NCBI RefSeq assembly: GCF_009380215.1
Contig: NZ_WHUG01000002.1
Coordinates: 186,001 to 250,000 of the forward strand
Length of the DNA stretch: 64,000 nucleotides
DNA from: Rugamonas aquatica
Lineage (GTDB): Bacteria; Pseudomonadota; Gammaproteobacteria; Burkholderiales; Burkholderiaceae_D
Reading direction: 5' to 3'
Shown: in pieces, positions 1 to 8,912 of the stretch
How positions within the stretch are numbered: position 1 is the first letter of the stretch
How the letters are laid out: each line of letters begins with the position of its first letter
Made by a program: the position numbers and the translations under genes
The notes under the pieces: generated by a model
The model's database searches: none
Seen by the model: the letters and a program-made list of their open reading frames with translations, nothing else
Told to the model about the DNA's origin: nothing

Positions 1-1
1 G

Positions 2-508
2 GGCGATTGGGCCGGCCGGTTGCCGTCGCACGGATTGCGTGTCGGCCTGGCGTGGAAGGGCAATCCGCATTTCGAGAACGACGCGGATCGTTCGCTGCCA
101 TCGCTGCGAACGCTGGCGCCGTTGGCCGCCGCGCCTGCGCATTTCGTCAGCCTGCAAAAAGGCCCGGGCGAGAGCGAGGCGTTGGACCCGCCCAACGCCA
201 TGCAGCTGTACGCGGCCGGCCCGCAACTGAGCGACTTCGCCGACACCGCCGCCGTCATCGCCAATCTCGATCTGGTAATCAGCGTCGATACGGCGGTGGC
301 GCATCTGGCCGGCGCCATGGGCAAGCCGTGCTGGCTGCTGCTGCCCGACTATCGCTGCGATTGGCGCTGGATGAGTGAACGCAGCGATACGCCATGGTAC
401 CCGTCGATGCGCCTGTTCCGTCAATCCAGGGCAGGCGATTGGGCGCCGGTAATCGACGCTGTCGCGCGCGAATTGGCCCTGTTGCGCCGCCCAATTGAAA
501 GATGTTGA
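2..508 (+). CDS. Glycosyltransferase family 9-like / TPR-type protein, C-terminal part (5' end outside window)
   Basis: The reading frame is open from the first bases of the window, so the true start lies upstream. The visible part has the look of the C-terminal Rossmann half of heptosyltransferase-like (GT9) domains that often follow TPR repeats: VGLAWKGNP near the start, FVSLQKG in the middle, and the nucleotide-sugar-binding stretch DLVISVDTAVAHLAGAMG followed by KPCWLLLP. Such proteins are thought to modify or bind glycans; the acceptor cannot be told from this fragment. It is followed by a 78-bp gap before the next operon. Family call is good, precise function unknown. Confidence 0.75.
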   Translation, partial: GDWAGRLPSHGLRVGLAWKGNPHFENDADRSLPSLRTLAPLAAAPAHFVSLQKGPGESEALDPPNAMQLYAAGPQLSDFADTAAVIANLDLVISVDTAVAHLAGAMGKPCWLLLPDYRCDWRWMSERSDTPWYPSMRLFRQSRAGDWAPVIDAVARELALLRRPIERC

Positions 509-586
509 CTCGTTCCGCGCTCTCTGTTCAACTAGATAACTCGAAAAGAAACATCGCCTTGACCTGACTCTCTGAGAGGTTACAAG

Positions 587-3412
587 ATGAATGGGGACAT
601 TTCACGCCGCAGTTTTTTGAAGGCCAGCGTGGTTGCTGGTGTTTCTGTCTACATCGCGCCCTTGGGCGGCAAGGCATTCGCCGCACTGTTCGAGGAAAAA
701 ATCCTCACTCCGGTCGCCTGGGACGGCAAGGCTGGATTGGCCAGGTTTCGTATCGATGGCCTGTCCAAGGTAACCGGCGCCAAGGTGTTCGCCCGAGACA
801 TCCGCTCGCGCGACATGCCGCACTGGCCGCAGCAACAAGCCCACGCCCTGATGCTGCGCGCCACCCGTACCGACGTACTCTTTGACGGCATCGACCTGTC
901 GCTGCTGGGCGCGGACCTGAAACCGGACCGCATCGTGACGGCGGAAGACCTGGTGCGCGACGGTGTCGCCTTCCCCGGTTTCTATGGCGCGGACATGCTG
1001 CTGCCGGCCGGGAAGCAGCCTGCTTACCTGGGGCACGCGGTGGCGGTCCTGATCTTCAACGATTTCGCCCGCTTCCGCGCGGCCAAGGATGCCTTGCAGT
1101 TCAAGGATGGCGTGGTGCGTTATGGCGCCGCTGTGCCGCCGATGGAGCGCGATCCGTGGGGCACCTTCCGCTTTGTGCGCGTGGGCGGCGCCACGTCGGC
1201 CGACATGGATGTTTTCTCCAGCCTGAAAAACGCGCCGGTGTTCCCCAGCGCGATGCGCAAGCAGCAGCCGGTCTGGCCGGACGGCATAGAGCACGGCAAG
1301 CTGGGCGAGCAGGGCATGTACTACGCCAATCAGATCAAGGACGAACTGGATCGTCCTCCAGCCGACTGGCTGGTGCTGGAACGCGACTACAACACGCAGT
1401 CGGTGGACACGGCGGCGATGGAGCCGGACAACGCCAACTGCTGGTACGACGCCGCCGCGCAAACGCTGCACATGGTGGTGCCGACGCAGTCGCCGCAGGA
1501 GGTCATCGACAGCACGATCGAGATGCTCAAGAAGAGCAAGTTCCCGCTCAAGAAGCTGTTCCTGCATCCGTGCTACACGGTGGGCTATGGCTCCAAGGAC
1601 CACTACAATTTCCCGTTCTACGGCCTGATGACGGCGCTGTACGCAAACGGCAATCCGGTGCGGCTGGCGAACGACCGCTACGAGCAGTTCCAGTCGTCGA
1701 TCAAGCGCCATGCGTTCAAGATGAAGTACCGCATCGCGGTCGACCGCAAGAGCGCGATGCTGCAATCGTTCCAGGGCTATTTCGAAGCCAATGGTGGCGG
1801 GCGTTGTAACTTCTCGCCGTCGGTGGCGATGGTGTCGGCCACCGCTGCACAGTCGATCTACTATTTTCCGAAGAACGATTTCGCGGCCGTGGCCATCGCC
1901 ACGCGCGCCATCGACGCCGGCTCGGCGCGCGGCTACGGCACCTTGCAGAGCATGGCCGCAACCGAAATGATGATGGACGAATTCGCGGAAAAGCTGGGAT
2001 TGGACGCCATCGATTTCAGGCTGAAGAACGCGCTGCGCTCGGGGATGAAAAATACCCAGGGTGCGATTCCGGCAGGCGCGGTGCGGGTCGACGAGGTGCT
2101 GCAAAAGGCCAAGGTGCATCCGTTGTGGACCGGCCGCGCAGGCGCCAAGCGCGCGTTTGAAGCGGCACGTCCCGGCTATCGCTACGGCGTGGGATTCGCC
2201 TGCGTGCAGAAGGACTTCGGCACCGGCGCCGAGAGTTCGTTCGCCAAAGTGCAGATCAACGCCGACGGCGCGATCGAGCTGTCGCACAGCGGCACCGAGA
2301 TCGGCACCGGCATGTCGACCTCGCAGGCGGTGGCATGCGCCAAGTGGCTGGGCAAGCCGGCCGGCTCGGTGCGTACCGCCGTCACTGAATGGGACGACCT
2401 GCCGGTGGTCAGCAGCGGCGATCCATACATCATGAGCCAGGCCGACCAGGACAAGCTGTCGGCCAATCCGCGCTGGTCGCCGACCTACTGTTCTCCCGCC
2501 AGCGCCACCAACTCCGCCTACTACTTCACGCACAGCACGCGCGAAGCGGCGCGCGTGGTCTTCATGCACGGCCTGTGGCCGGCCGCGATGGCCATCTGGA
2601 GCGAGGGCTATGCGGGCGGTCAGGCAGCGTCGCTGGTGGTGCGGGTGGAGGATGCGCGCTGGGTCGACGGCAAGCTGTCGGCCGGCGGCTTGCAGGCGCT
2701 GTCCTGCGAACAGCTGGCGCGCAAGGCGCACGAGCTGGGACTGGTGACCGGCGCCACGGTGCATGTGTTCAACCGCTGGCAGTGGAGCGAGGCGGAGTTC
2801 GACGTCAACGGCGCCGGCGTGCGGCTGCCGATAGATGGCCTGTCGCTGCGCTATGGCGATGGCGCGGACCAGGGCAGGAAGGCCAGCATGAGTTCTTCCG
2901 GCGGCTACCATGTGCTGAACCGCAAGCGCGTGTTCATCCCGCCGGTGCAGCGCAATAACGCCACCGTCACTTATTACAGCGCGGTGGGCACGCTGGTCGA
3001 GTTGTCGGTGCATGAGGCCAGCGGCAAGGTCGAGCTGCTCAGCCATCATTCCATCATGGAGTGCGGCAGCATGCTCTCGCCGCAGCTGGTGTCCAGCCAG
3101 TTGCAGGGCGGGCTGGCGATGGGCATAGGCCATGCGCTGCACGAGTACCTGCCGCTGTACGAGGATGGCCCGGGCAACGGCACCTGGAACTTCAACCGCT
3201 ATCAGCTGCCGCGCGCGCGCGATGTCGCGGTGTGGAAGCAGACGGCCGAGATTCTGCCTCCATTGACGGAGACCGATCCGCCCAAGGGCATCGCCGAGGT
3301 GGTGATGATTCCCGTGGTAGGCGCCATCGTCAACGGCATCGCGCACGCCATCGGCCACCGCTTCACCGACTTGCCGGTCACGCCGGAACATATCCAGGAG
3401 GTGCTGGCATGA
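587..3412 (+). CDS. Tat-exported molybdopterin-binding subunit of a xanthine dehydrogenase/aldehyde oxidase family hydroxylase
   Basis: At 941 residues this is the large molybdenum-cofactor subunit of the two-subunit IorB/nicotinate-dehydrogenase type. The N-terminus carries a twin-arginine signal (SRRSFLKAS, residues 6-14) followed by a hydrophobic stretch, so the folded enzyme should be exported to the periplasm. An a/b hammerhead domain follows (about residues 45-160), then the long Mo-binding domains. The C-terminal GIAE motif supplies the glutamate expected to act as base in hydroxylation. A Shine-Dalgarno GAGAGG precedes the ATG. Its stop overlaps the start of the 2Fe-2S subunit (ATGA), and a triheme cytochrome follows, so electrons probably go 2Fe-2S to cytochrome c to the respiratory chain. 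The substrate is not visible; the neighbouring urate genes suggest a purine or other N-heterocycle (inference). Confidence 0.88.
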   Translation: MNGDISRRSFLKASVVAGVSVYIAPLGGKAFAALFEEKILTPVAWDGKAGLARFRIDGLSKVTGAKVFARDIRSRDMPHWPQQQAHALMLRATRTDVLFDGIDLSLLGADLKPDRIVTAEDLVRDGVAFPGFYGADMLLPAGKQPAYLGHAVAVLIFNDFARFRAAKDALQFKDGVVRYGAAVPPMERDPWGTFRFVRVGGATSADMDVFSSLKNAPVFPSAMRKQQPVWPDGIEHGKLGEQGMYYANQIKDELDRPPADWLVLERDYNTQSVDTAAMEPDNANCWYDAAAQTLHMVVPTQSPQEVIDSTIEMLKKSKFPLKKLFLHPCYTVGYGSKDHYNFPFYGLMTALYANGNPVRLANDRYEQFQSSIKRHAFKMKYRIAVDRKSAMLQSFQGYFEANGGGRCNFSPSVAMVSATAAQSIYYFPKNDFAAVAIATRAIDAGSARGYGTLQSMAATEMMMDEFAEKLGLDAIDFRLKNALRSGMKNTQGAIPAGAVRVDEVLQKAKVHPLWTGRAGAKRAFEAARPGYRYGVGFACVQKDFGTGAESSFAKVQINADGAIELSHSGTEIGTGMSTSQAVACAKWLGKPAGSVRTAVTEWDDLPVVSSGDPYIMSQADQDKLSANPRWSPTYCSPASATNSAYYFTHSTREAARVVFMHGLWPAAMAIWSEGYAGGQAASLVVRVEDARWVDGKLSAGGLQALSCEQLARKAHELGLVTGATVHVFNRWQWSEAEFDVNGAGVRLPIDGLSLRYGDGADQGRKASMSSSGGYHVLNRKRVFIPPVQRNNATVTYYSAVGTLVELSVHEASGKVELLSHHSIMECGSMLSPQLVSSQLQGGLAMGIGHALHEYLPLYEDGPGNGTWNFNRYQLPRARDVAVWKQTAEILPPLTETDPPKGIAEVVMIPVVGAIVNGIAHAIGHRFTDLPVTPEHIQEVLA

Positions 3413-3960
3413 GCATCGCGACCAAACCCATCACGCTGACCATCAACGGCAAACAGGCCGGCCCGATGCAGGTGCCGGAAGGCTTGATGATGATCGACTT
3501 CCTGCACGAATATCTGGACCTGACCGGTTCACGTCTAGGCTGCGGGCAGGGCGTTTGCCATGCCTGCGTGGTGATACTCGATAAAGCCGACGGCACCAGC
3601 GAGGAGATCCGCTCCTGCATCACGGGCGCGCATTTCTTCGACGGTAAAAAAGTGCGTACGGTGGAGGGCCACGCCAAGTTGAACGACAAGGGCGAGGTGG
3701 TGGCGCTGTCGCCGGTGCAGCAGAAATTCCTCGAACATTTCAGCTTCCAGTGCGGCTACTGTACGCCGGGCTTCGTGAACGCGGCCACGGTGCTGCTGGA
3801 GCGGCTTAAACGTACGCCCGTCAGCCGGGATCAGATCGACGAGACGATCACGGAAAGCCTGAACGCCCACATCTGCCGCTGTACCGGTTATGTGCGCTAC
3901 TTCGAAGCGGTCAAGGATGTGGTGCTGAATACGCCCGGGCTGGTGAAGGAGGGGAAATGA
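3409..3960 (+). CDS. 2Fe-2S subunit of the molybdenum hydroxylase
   Basis: This 183-residue protein has the two-cluster arrangement of the small subunit of xanthine-dehydrogenase-family enzymes. The plant-ferredoxin-type cluster has Cys45, Cys50, Cys53 and Cys70 (CGQGVCHAC plus a later SC). The C-terminal four-helix cluster domain has Cys115/Cys118 (CGYCTPG) and Cys156/Cys158 (CRCTGY). It has no export signal of its own, as is usual when the subunit travels with the Tat-tagged large subunit. The ATG at 3409 overlaps the upstream stop; longer upstream extensions of the frame lie inside the large-subunit gene and are unlikely to be used. The stop overlaps the cytochrome start (ATGA at 3957-3960). 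Confidence 0.92.
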   Translation: MSIATKPITLTINGKQAGPMQVPEGLMMIDFLHEYLDLTGSRLGCGQGVCHACVVILDKADGTSEEIRSCITGAHFFDGKKVRTVEGHAKLNDKGEVVALSPVQQKFLEHFSFQCGYCTPGFVNAATVLLERLKRTPVSRDQIDETITESLNAHICRCTGYVRYFEAVKDVVLNTPGLVKEGK

Positions 3961-5168
3961 TGAGCCGCCATCTTGTTCTTCTCGCCGCAGCGCTGGTAGT
4001 GGCGACACAGTCGGCCGCCGCCGGCAACGATGCGGTCAGCCGTGGGCGCTATCTGGTCAAGGCGGCCGATTGCGCCGCCTGCCACACCTCGGCCACCGGC
4101 GCGCCGTTCGCCGGCGGCGTGGAGCTGAAGTCCGACTTCGGTACTTTTTACGGCACCAATATCACGCCGGACAAAGAGCATGGCATCGGCAAATGGACAG
4201 CCGACGAGTTCTACGCGGCCTTGCGCGACGGCGTGGCGCCGGACCGTCATCTGTATCCGGCCATGCCCTACACCTCCTACCGTTCGATGAGCCGCGCCGA
4301 CAGCGACGCCATCTTCGCCTATCTCATGCAGATCAAGCCCGCTGCGGTGGCCAGCAAGGCGGCCGATCTCAAGTTCCCGTACAACATGCGCTTCGGTATG
4401 CGCTTCTGGAACATGCTGTTCCTGAAGGACGCGCTGCCCGACGCCTCGGCTGGCCAGTCGCCCGCCTATCTGCGCGGCCGCTACCTGGTCAACACGATGG
4501 GACACTGCGCGGAATGCCATACGCCACGCGGTGCGCTGGGGCAGATGGATGGCGCCAAGCCCCTGGGCGGCAGCGCGATGGCACGCATCGCCGCGCCGGA
4601 TATCACGCCGGCCGGCCTGTCTGCCTCGGGATGGACGGCCGCCGACCTGTCGTCGTTCCTGAGAACCGGCGTTGCGCAACAAGGCTCGGCGTACGGCGAG
4701 ATGTTCGCCGTGGTCCACCTGAGCACCCAGCATCTGACGCCGGGCGACATGTGGGCAATGACCACCTATCTGCTGGGCGACAAGCCCCTGCCGCCGCAGC
4801 CTTTGAAGCCTGCGCCGGCTGGCGCGGATGCGTCCATCGACGCCGGCCGCCGCACCTATCTCGCTGTCTGCGCCGGTTGTCATGGCATCGATGGTGGCGG
4901 CAAGCCGCATGTCGCGGTGGCGATGAAGGGCAACACCACGGTGCGCAGCGCCGATCCGCGCAATCTGATCGCCGTCACGCTGGACGGCATCGAGGCCCAG
5001 CGCTTCGGCGCGAAGGAAAGCATGCAGGCCATGCCGGGCTTCGCGGCCAAGTTGAGCGACAAGGAAATCGCCGGCCTGTCCAACTTCCTGCGCGTGAGCT
5101 GGGGCGGGCAGGCCGGCACGGTTGGCGAGTCCCAGGTGAAGGGTCTGCGGACGGCGGAGAAGCCGTGA
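3957..5168 (+). CDS. Triheme cytochrome c, electron acceptor of the molybdenum hydroxylase
   Basis: This 403-residue protein has a cleavable signal peptide (hydrophobic residues 5-20, ending in AAA) and three CxxCH haem c attachment motifs: CAACH (39-43), CAECH (184-188) and CAGCH (305-309). Triheme cytochromes of this size are the usual partners of periplasmic Mo hydroxylases and of PQQ/flavin alcohol dehydrogenases, passing electrons to ubiquinone or a terminal oxidase. The start overlaps the stop of the 2Fe-2S gene and its own stop overlaps the next start (GTGA), so the four genes from 587 to 6010 look like one transcript with coupled translation. Confidence 0.9.
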   Translation: MMSRHLVLLAAALVVATQSAAAGNDAVSRGRYLVKAADCAACHTSATGAPFAGGVELKSDFGTFYGTNITPDKEHGIGKWTADEFYAALRDGVAPDRHLYPAMPYTSYRSMSRADSDAIFAYLMQIKPAAVASKAADLKFPYNMRFGMRFWNMLFLKDALPDASAGQSPAYLRGRYLVNTMGHCAECHTPRGALGQMDGAKPLGGSAMARIAAPDITPAGLSASGWTAADLSSFLRTGVAQQGSAYGEMFAVVHLSTQHLTPGDMWAMTTYLLGDKPLPPQPLKPAPAGADASIDAGRRTYLAVCAGCHGIDGGGKPHVAVAMKGNTTVRSADPRNLIAVTLDGIEAQRFGAKESMQAMPGFAAKLSDKEIAGLSNFLRVSWGGQAGTVGESQVKGLRTAEKP

Positions 5169-6010
5169 TTAACCGTCGCTGGCTTGTGGCGCAGCGCTGC
5201 TCGCCGCAGCAATCGGGCGGCTTCGTGCCTGGCAAGTCTCGGTTGGCGGCAGTGCTGCTCTTCGCCTGCGGCTTTGCCCATGCCGGAGCCTATCGCTGCG
5301 TATCGCTCAACTATCCCCCATTGATCCAGCAGGACGCCGGCCGTCCGGTGCACGGTCTGGCGGTCGACATCGTCACGTCGGTGATGGCAAGTCTGGGCCA
5401 TACCGTCAGCGTTGAAATCCTGCCCTGGGGCAGGGCGCTGGCGTTGATGCGGCAGGGCGAGCGTGATTGCATCTTCACGATCTTCCAGTCGCCGGAGCGC
5501 GAACACTTCCTCGACTTCAGCCGCGAATCGCTGATTCCGCAGATTATCTACTTCTACGCCAGGGACGACAACAGCGCGCGTTTCGACGGCGACTTTGCCG
5601 CGTTGGCCGGACTGCGGGTGGGCACGGTGCTGAGCGTGAACTACGGCGCCCGCTTCGAGGCGGCGCGCCCGCAACTGGCGATCCGCGAGGTGCCCACGCT
5701 GGAGCAAAACTTCCGCAAGCTGACACTGGGCCGTGTCGATCTGATACCCAGCAATATGTACACCGCCAGCTACACGCTCGACAAGCTGCTCGGCGCCGAA
5801 CTGGCCGGCCATATCGTCAAGCTGCCGCAGGCGATCGACAGCGTACCCAGTTACATCGCCTTCGCCAAGGGGCGCCAGTTGGCCGCGTTGCGCGACCAGT
5901 TCGATCGGGGCCTGCGCGCCCTGATCGCCAGCGGCGAATACCGCCGGCTGCTGGAGCGCTATCGCATCGAGTGGACGCCTGAACTGAGCCGGCAGGTCGA
6001 GGGGCGCTAG
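5165..6010 (+). CDS. Periplasmic solute-binding protein, family 3 (amino-acid type), without transporter partners
   Basis: This 281-residue protein has an N-terminal hydrophobic export segment (about residues 28-40, ending AHA) followed by a bilobed family 3 solute-binding fold, recognisable from the early LPWGRALALMRQGERD stretch and TYTLDK-like second-lobe region. The likely start is GTG at 5165, whose GTGA overlaps the cytochrome stop; a GTG further in would leave a normal-length signal peptide and is an alternative. No ABC permease or ATPase gene is adjacent. It may deliver substrate to the periplasmic hydroxylase or act as a sensor; that is inference. Confidence 0.75.
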   Translation: MINRRWLVAQRCSPQQSGGFVPGKSRLAAVLLFACGFAHAGAYRCVSLNYPPLIQQDAGRPVHGLAVDIVTSVMASLGHTVSVEILPWGRALALMRQGERDCIFTIFQSPEREHFLDFSRESLIPQIIYFYARDDNSARFDGDFAALAGLRVGTVLSVNYGARFEAARPQLAIREVPTLEQNFRKLTLGRVDLIPSNMYTASYTLDKLLGAELAGHIVKLPQAIDSVPSYIAFAKGRQLAALRDQFDRGLRALIASGEYRRLLERYRIEWTPELSRQVEGR

Positions 6011-6022
6011 CCCGGCATGACG

Positions 6023-7792
6023 CTAGGCGGGGTGGAAGCTGCGCAGGAAATCGAGCAGCACCACGGCCGCCAGTTCGGCGTCGTCGGCCGTCATCGTCTC
6101 CAGCGGATTGTGGCTGATGCCGCCGTTGCCACAGCGGGTGAACAGCATGGCCACGTCGGTGATCGCGGCCATCGCCATCGCGTCGTGGCCGGCGCCGGAA
6201 AGGAGGTCGAAACGCGGCAGGCCGGCGCGCTCGATGGCGGCGCCGAACTGCTGCATCAGGCGCGGCGCACATGGCGCGGCCGAGGCGTCCACGATCTGCT
6301 GCATGCTCACTTCCACCTGGCGCCGCGCGCAGATTGCAGCGATGCCGTCCAATACATCCTTCACCGCAGCGAGCCGCACGGCGTCGTCGGCGGCGCGGAT
6401 ATCCAGCGACAGCTTGCATGCGCCGGGGATCACGTTGACCGAACCGCCCGGCACCTGCAACTGGCCCACCGTGCCGACCAGCGATGCGCCTTGCGCGCAG
6501 CGCCGCTCGACCAGCAGCACGATTTCGGCCGCCGCCGCAGCAGCGTCCTTGCGCATGTTCATCGGTGTGGTGCCTGCGTGGCTGGCCAGGCCGGTCAGCT
6601 CGACCAGGTAGCGCGAGCTGCCGGCGATCGCCGTCACCACGCCCAGTGCCAGGTCGTGCTCCAGCAGCACCGGGCCTTGTTCGATATGGACTTCGACGAA
6701 GCCGAGCAACTGCGCCGGATCGCGAGCGATGGCGGGAATGCGCGTGACATCGTGGCCGGCGGCCAGCAGCGCGTCGCGCATGGTGACGCCGTCGGCGTCG
6801 GTCTGGTCCAGCAGCGACGGGTCGAAGCGGCCCGTCACCGCGTTACTGCCCAGGAAGGTGCTCTTGAAGCGCACGCCTTCCTCTTCGGCGAATCCGACGA
6901 TCTCGAAGTGGAAGGGCAGCTTCTCGCCGCGCCGATGCAGGTGGCGCACGATGGCGATGGGCAGCAGGATGCCAAGCCGGCCGTCGTACTTGCCGCCGTT
7001 GCGCACGGTGTCGTAGTGCGAACCGGTCATCAGCGTCTTCGCGCCCGGCGCGTCGGAGCAGTAGACGCCGACGACGTTGCCGACATCATCGATGCGGGTG
7101 TCCATGCCGGCTTCGCGCATCCAGTCCAGCAGCTGCGCGGCTGTCTTGCGGTGGGCGGGCGTCATGTAGGCGCAGGTCAGGTCGAAGTCCTCGTTGGTGC
7201 TGTTGTCGGTGTCGCTCCATGCGCCGAGGGTTTCGCACCACTGCATGATGGTTGGACCGAAGTCCAGCGTTATGCCCAGCAGGTCGTTCAGGCGTAGCTC
7301 GGCGATGCGCTTAATCTGGCGCAGGCACTCGGCGATTTCGTCGGTGCGCTGGTTCTTCAAACGGCGCGTGAAGGTGGCGATGATGGCGCGGCGCGTCAGC
7401 CCTTGTCCGTCCGGGCCTTTAACGGCGAGGATGAAGGGGAAGCCGAATTTGTCGTTGTAGTCCGCGTTCAGCTTGTGCAGCGTGGCGAATTCCTCGGCGC
7501 TGCACAGGTGCAGGCCGGACTTGGCTTGCTCATTGGTGGATTCCGCCGTCAGCTGGCCGGAGACGGCGGCCTTGCCTGCCAGCTCAGGGTGGGCGCGGAT
7601 CAGGCCCAGTTGCTCGTCCAGCGACGCGGCGCTGACCACGGCCTGCAAGGCCAGCTTGAGCGCGGTGGCGTTGGCAAAGGGGCGCTGGGCCGCCGCCCGT
7701 TCCGGTATCCACGGCGAGTGCTCGTAAATGCCGCGCAGGCGGTCGGTGAAGGTGGCGGCGTCGCAGCCGTTTAATTCGGATAGTGTGGTCAT
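6023..7792 (-). CDS. Bifunctional OHCU decarboxylase - allantoate amidohydrolase (UraD-AllC fusion)
   Basis: A single 589-residue chain joins two ureide-pathway enzymes. Residues 1-175 match 2-oxo-4-hydroxy-4-carboxy-5-ureidoimidazoline decarboxylase, with the HPELAGKA motif (catalytic His68) and the ESTNEQAKSGL stretch; this step yields S-allantoin. Residues from about 180 to the end are an M20-family Zn amidohydrolase of the allantoate type, with GSHYDTVRNGGKYDG as first metal-ligand motif and GFAEEEGVRF around the catalytic Glu pair. The product would be ureidoglycine with release of ammonia and CO2. HIU hydrolase and allantoinase, which act between PuuD and AllC, are not in the window. 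Start ATG at 7792; it lies downstream of the LysR gene on the same strand with a 66-bp gap. Confidence 0.92.
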   Translation of the reverse strand: MTTLSELNGCDAATFTDRLRGIYEHSPWIPERAAAQRPFANATALKLALQAVVSAASLDEQLGLIRAHPELAGKAAVSGQLTAESTNEQAKSGLHLCSAEEFATLHKLNADYNDKFGFPFILAVKGPDGQGLTRRAIIATFTRRLKNQRTDEIAECLRQIKRIAELRLNDLLGITLDFGPTIMQWCETLGAWSDTDNSTNEDFDLTCAYMTPAHRKTAAQLLDWMREAGMDTRIDDVGNVVGVYCSDAPGAKTLMTGSHYDTVRNGGKYDGRLGILLPIAIVRHLHRRGEKLPFHFEIVGFAEEEGVRFKSTFLGSNAVTGRFDPSLLDQTDADGVTMRDALLAAGHDVTRIPAIARDPAQLLGFVEVHIEQGPVLLEHDLALGVVTAIAGSSRYLVELTGLASHAGTTPMNMRKDAAAAAAEIVLLVERRCAQGASLVGTVGQLQVPGGSVNVIPGACKLSLDIRAADDAVRLAAVKDVLDGIAAICARRQVEVSMQQIVDASAAPCAPRLMQQFGAAIERAGLPRFDLLSGAGHDAMAMAAITDVAMLFTRCGNGGISHNPLETMTADDAELAAVVLLDFLRSFHPA

Positions 7793-7858
7793 AGCCTAGT
7801 GTAATCGCAACTGAGCCGCCCAGTTATATGCGGTATCCGCTAAGGTTTATAAGGTTTG

Positions 7859-8794
7859 CTATTTGCCGAGCGCCTTGGCCGCAATGGAGACTTGTTCGCG
7901 CAGCCATTTGTGCTCCGGCGCCTGGTGCACGCGTTCGTGCCACAGCTGGTAGAAGCGCATCGACGGGAACTTGACCGGCACCGTGTAGGTCTTCAGCGGC
8001 ATATTGCGCTCGTAGTAGCGCACGAACTGGCGGCCGGTGGTCAGCACCAGGTCTGTCTGCGTCAGCATGTAGGGGATCAGGCCGAAGTAGGCCGATTCCA
8101 CCGCCACGTTGCGCTGCAGGCCCTGGCGCTCCAGGAAGTCGTCGATGACGCCGTGGTAGCCGGGCAGGATCTGCGTCGGCGCCACGTGGGGCAGGGACAG
8201 GTAGTCGGCCAGCGTCATGTCCTCGCTGCCGGTGCGCAGCGCGTAGGGGCAGTCGGAGCGCATTACGCAGATGATCGGGTCTTCGAACAGCTTGGACATA
8301 TGCAGGTGCTCGGGCGGCTCGTCCCAGTTGGCGATGACCAGGTCCATGTCGCCGTCCGACAGCAGGCGCACGTAGTCCACGCCTGGCCCCAGGCTGTGGA
8401 TCTTTACGCGACTGTTGGGCGAGCCACGGCGCAGCAGCGCCACAAGGTTGGGCAGGAACTGGCTGTCCAGGTAGTCCGGCGCAGCGATGTGGAAGGTGCG
8501 CGCTTCTTCCTGCGGCACGAAGGGCGTCTTCTTCAGGAACAGGTTTTCGGTTTCGTCGAGTATGCGCTTGGCCGGTATCAGCAGGCTTTCGCCGTGCTGA
8601 GTCGGCACCATGCCGCGCGCGCCGCGCACCAGCAGCGGATCGCCCGTCAGCTCGCGCAGCTTGCGCAGCGAGGCGGAGATGGAGGGCTGCGGCTGATTCA
8701 GTTTGAGGGCGACGCGGGAGACGTTCTTCTCAACCAGCAGCAGGTAGAGGATGCGGATCAGATGCAGATCCAGGTGTTGCGGCAGGGCGGCCAT
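7859..8794 (-). CDS. LysR-family regulator of the purine/urate genes
   Basis: This 311-residue protein has an N-terminal winged HTH (QPQPSISASLRKLRELTGDPLLVRG region, roughly residues 30-60) and the periplasmic-binding-protein-like effector domain of LysR regulators. It is divergent from puuD across a 118-bp gap and upstream of the uraD-allC fusion on its own strand, so it is well placed to control both arms of urate breakdown, probably with a purine or ureide effector (inference). Start ATG at 8794. Confidence 0.88.
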   Translation of the reverse strand: MAALPQHLDLHLIRILYLLLVEKNVSRVALKLNQPQPSISASLRKLRELTGDPLLVRGARGMVPTQHGESLLIPAKRILDETENLFLKKTPFVPQEEARTFHIAAPDYLDSQFLPNLVALLRRGSPNSRVKIHSLGPGVDYVRLLSDGDMDLVIANWDEPPEHLHMSKLFEDPIICVMRSDCPYALRTGSEDMTLADYLSLPHVAPTQILPGYHGVIDDFLERQGLQRNVAVESAYFGLIPYMLTQTDLVLTTGRQFVRYYERNMPLKTYTVPVKFPSMRFYQLWHERVHQAPEHKWLREQVSIAAKALGK

Positions 8795-8795
8795 G

Positions 8796-8839
8796 AGAGT
8801 ATTTCTGTTATACGGGATTGGATATGTTTAATATACTCT
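8796..8839. promoter_or_regulatory. Candidate regulator-binding inverted repeat between lysR and puuD
   Basis: AGAGTAT at 8796-8802 is repeated in inverse as ATACTCT at 8833-8839, with further AT-rich inverted pieces between them. The left arm overlaps the first codons region of the lysR gene and the whole lies in the divergent promoter region, as expected for an autoregulating LysR site. The spacer is long (30 bp), so this is a weak call. Confidence 0.3.
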
Positions 8840-8912
8840 AATGTTCATGTGGTCGGCGTCAAATCCGTTTATCTTCTGTAAATTAGCCACACTCTTTACC
8901 CTGAAAGCACCC

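Noticed and set aside
602..3391. A 929-codon open frame on the minus strand opposite the molybdenum hydroxylase gene
   Set aside because: It mirrors a well-supported gene of recognised family; long antisense frames are common where third-codon positions are GC-rich. Its translation is low-complexity (Arg/His/Ala rich) with no domain.
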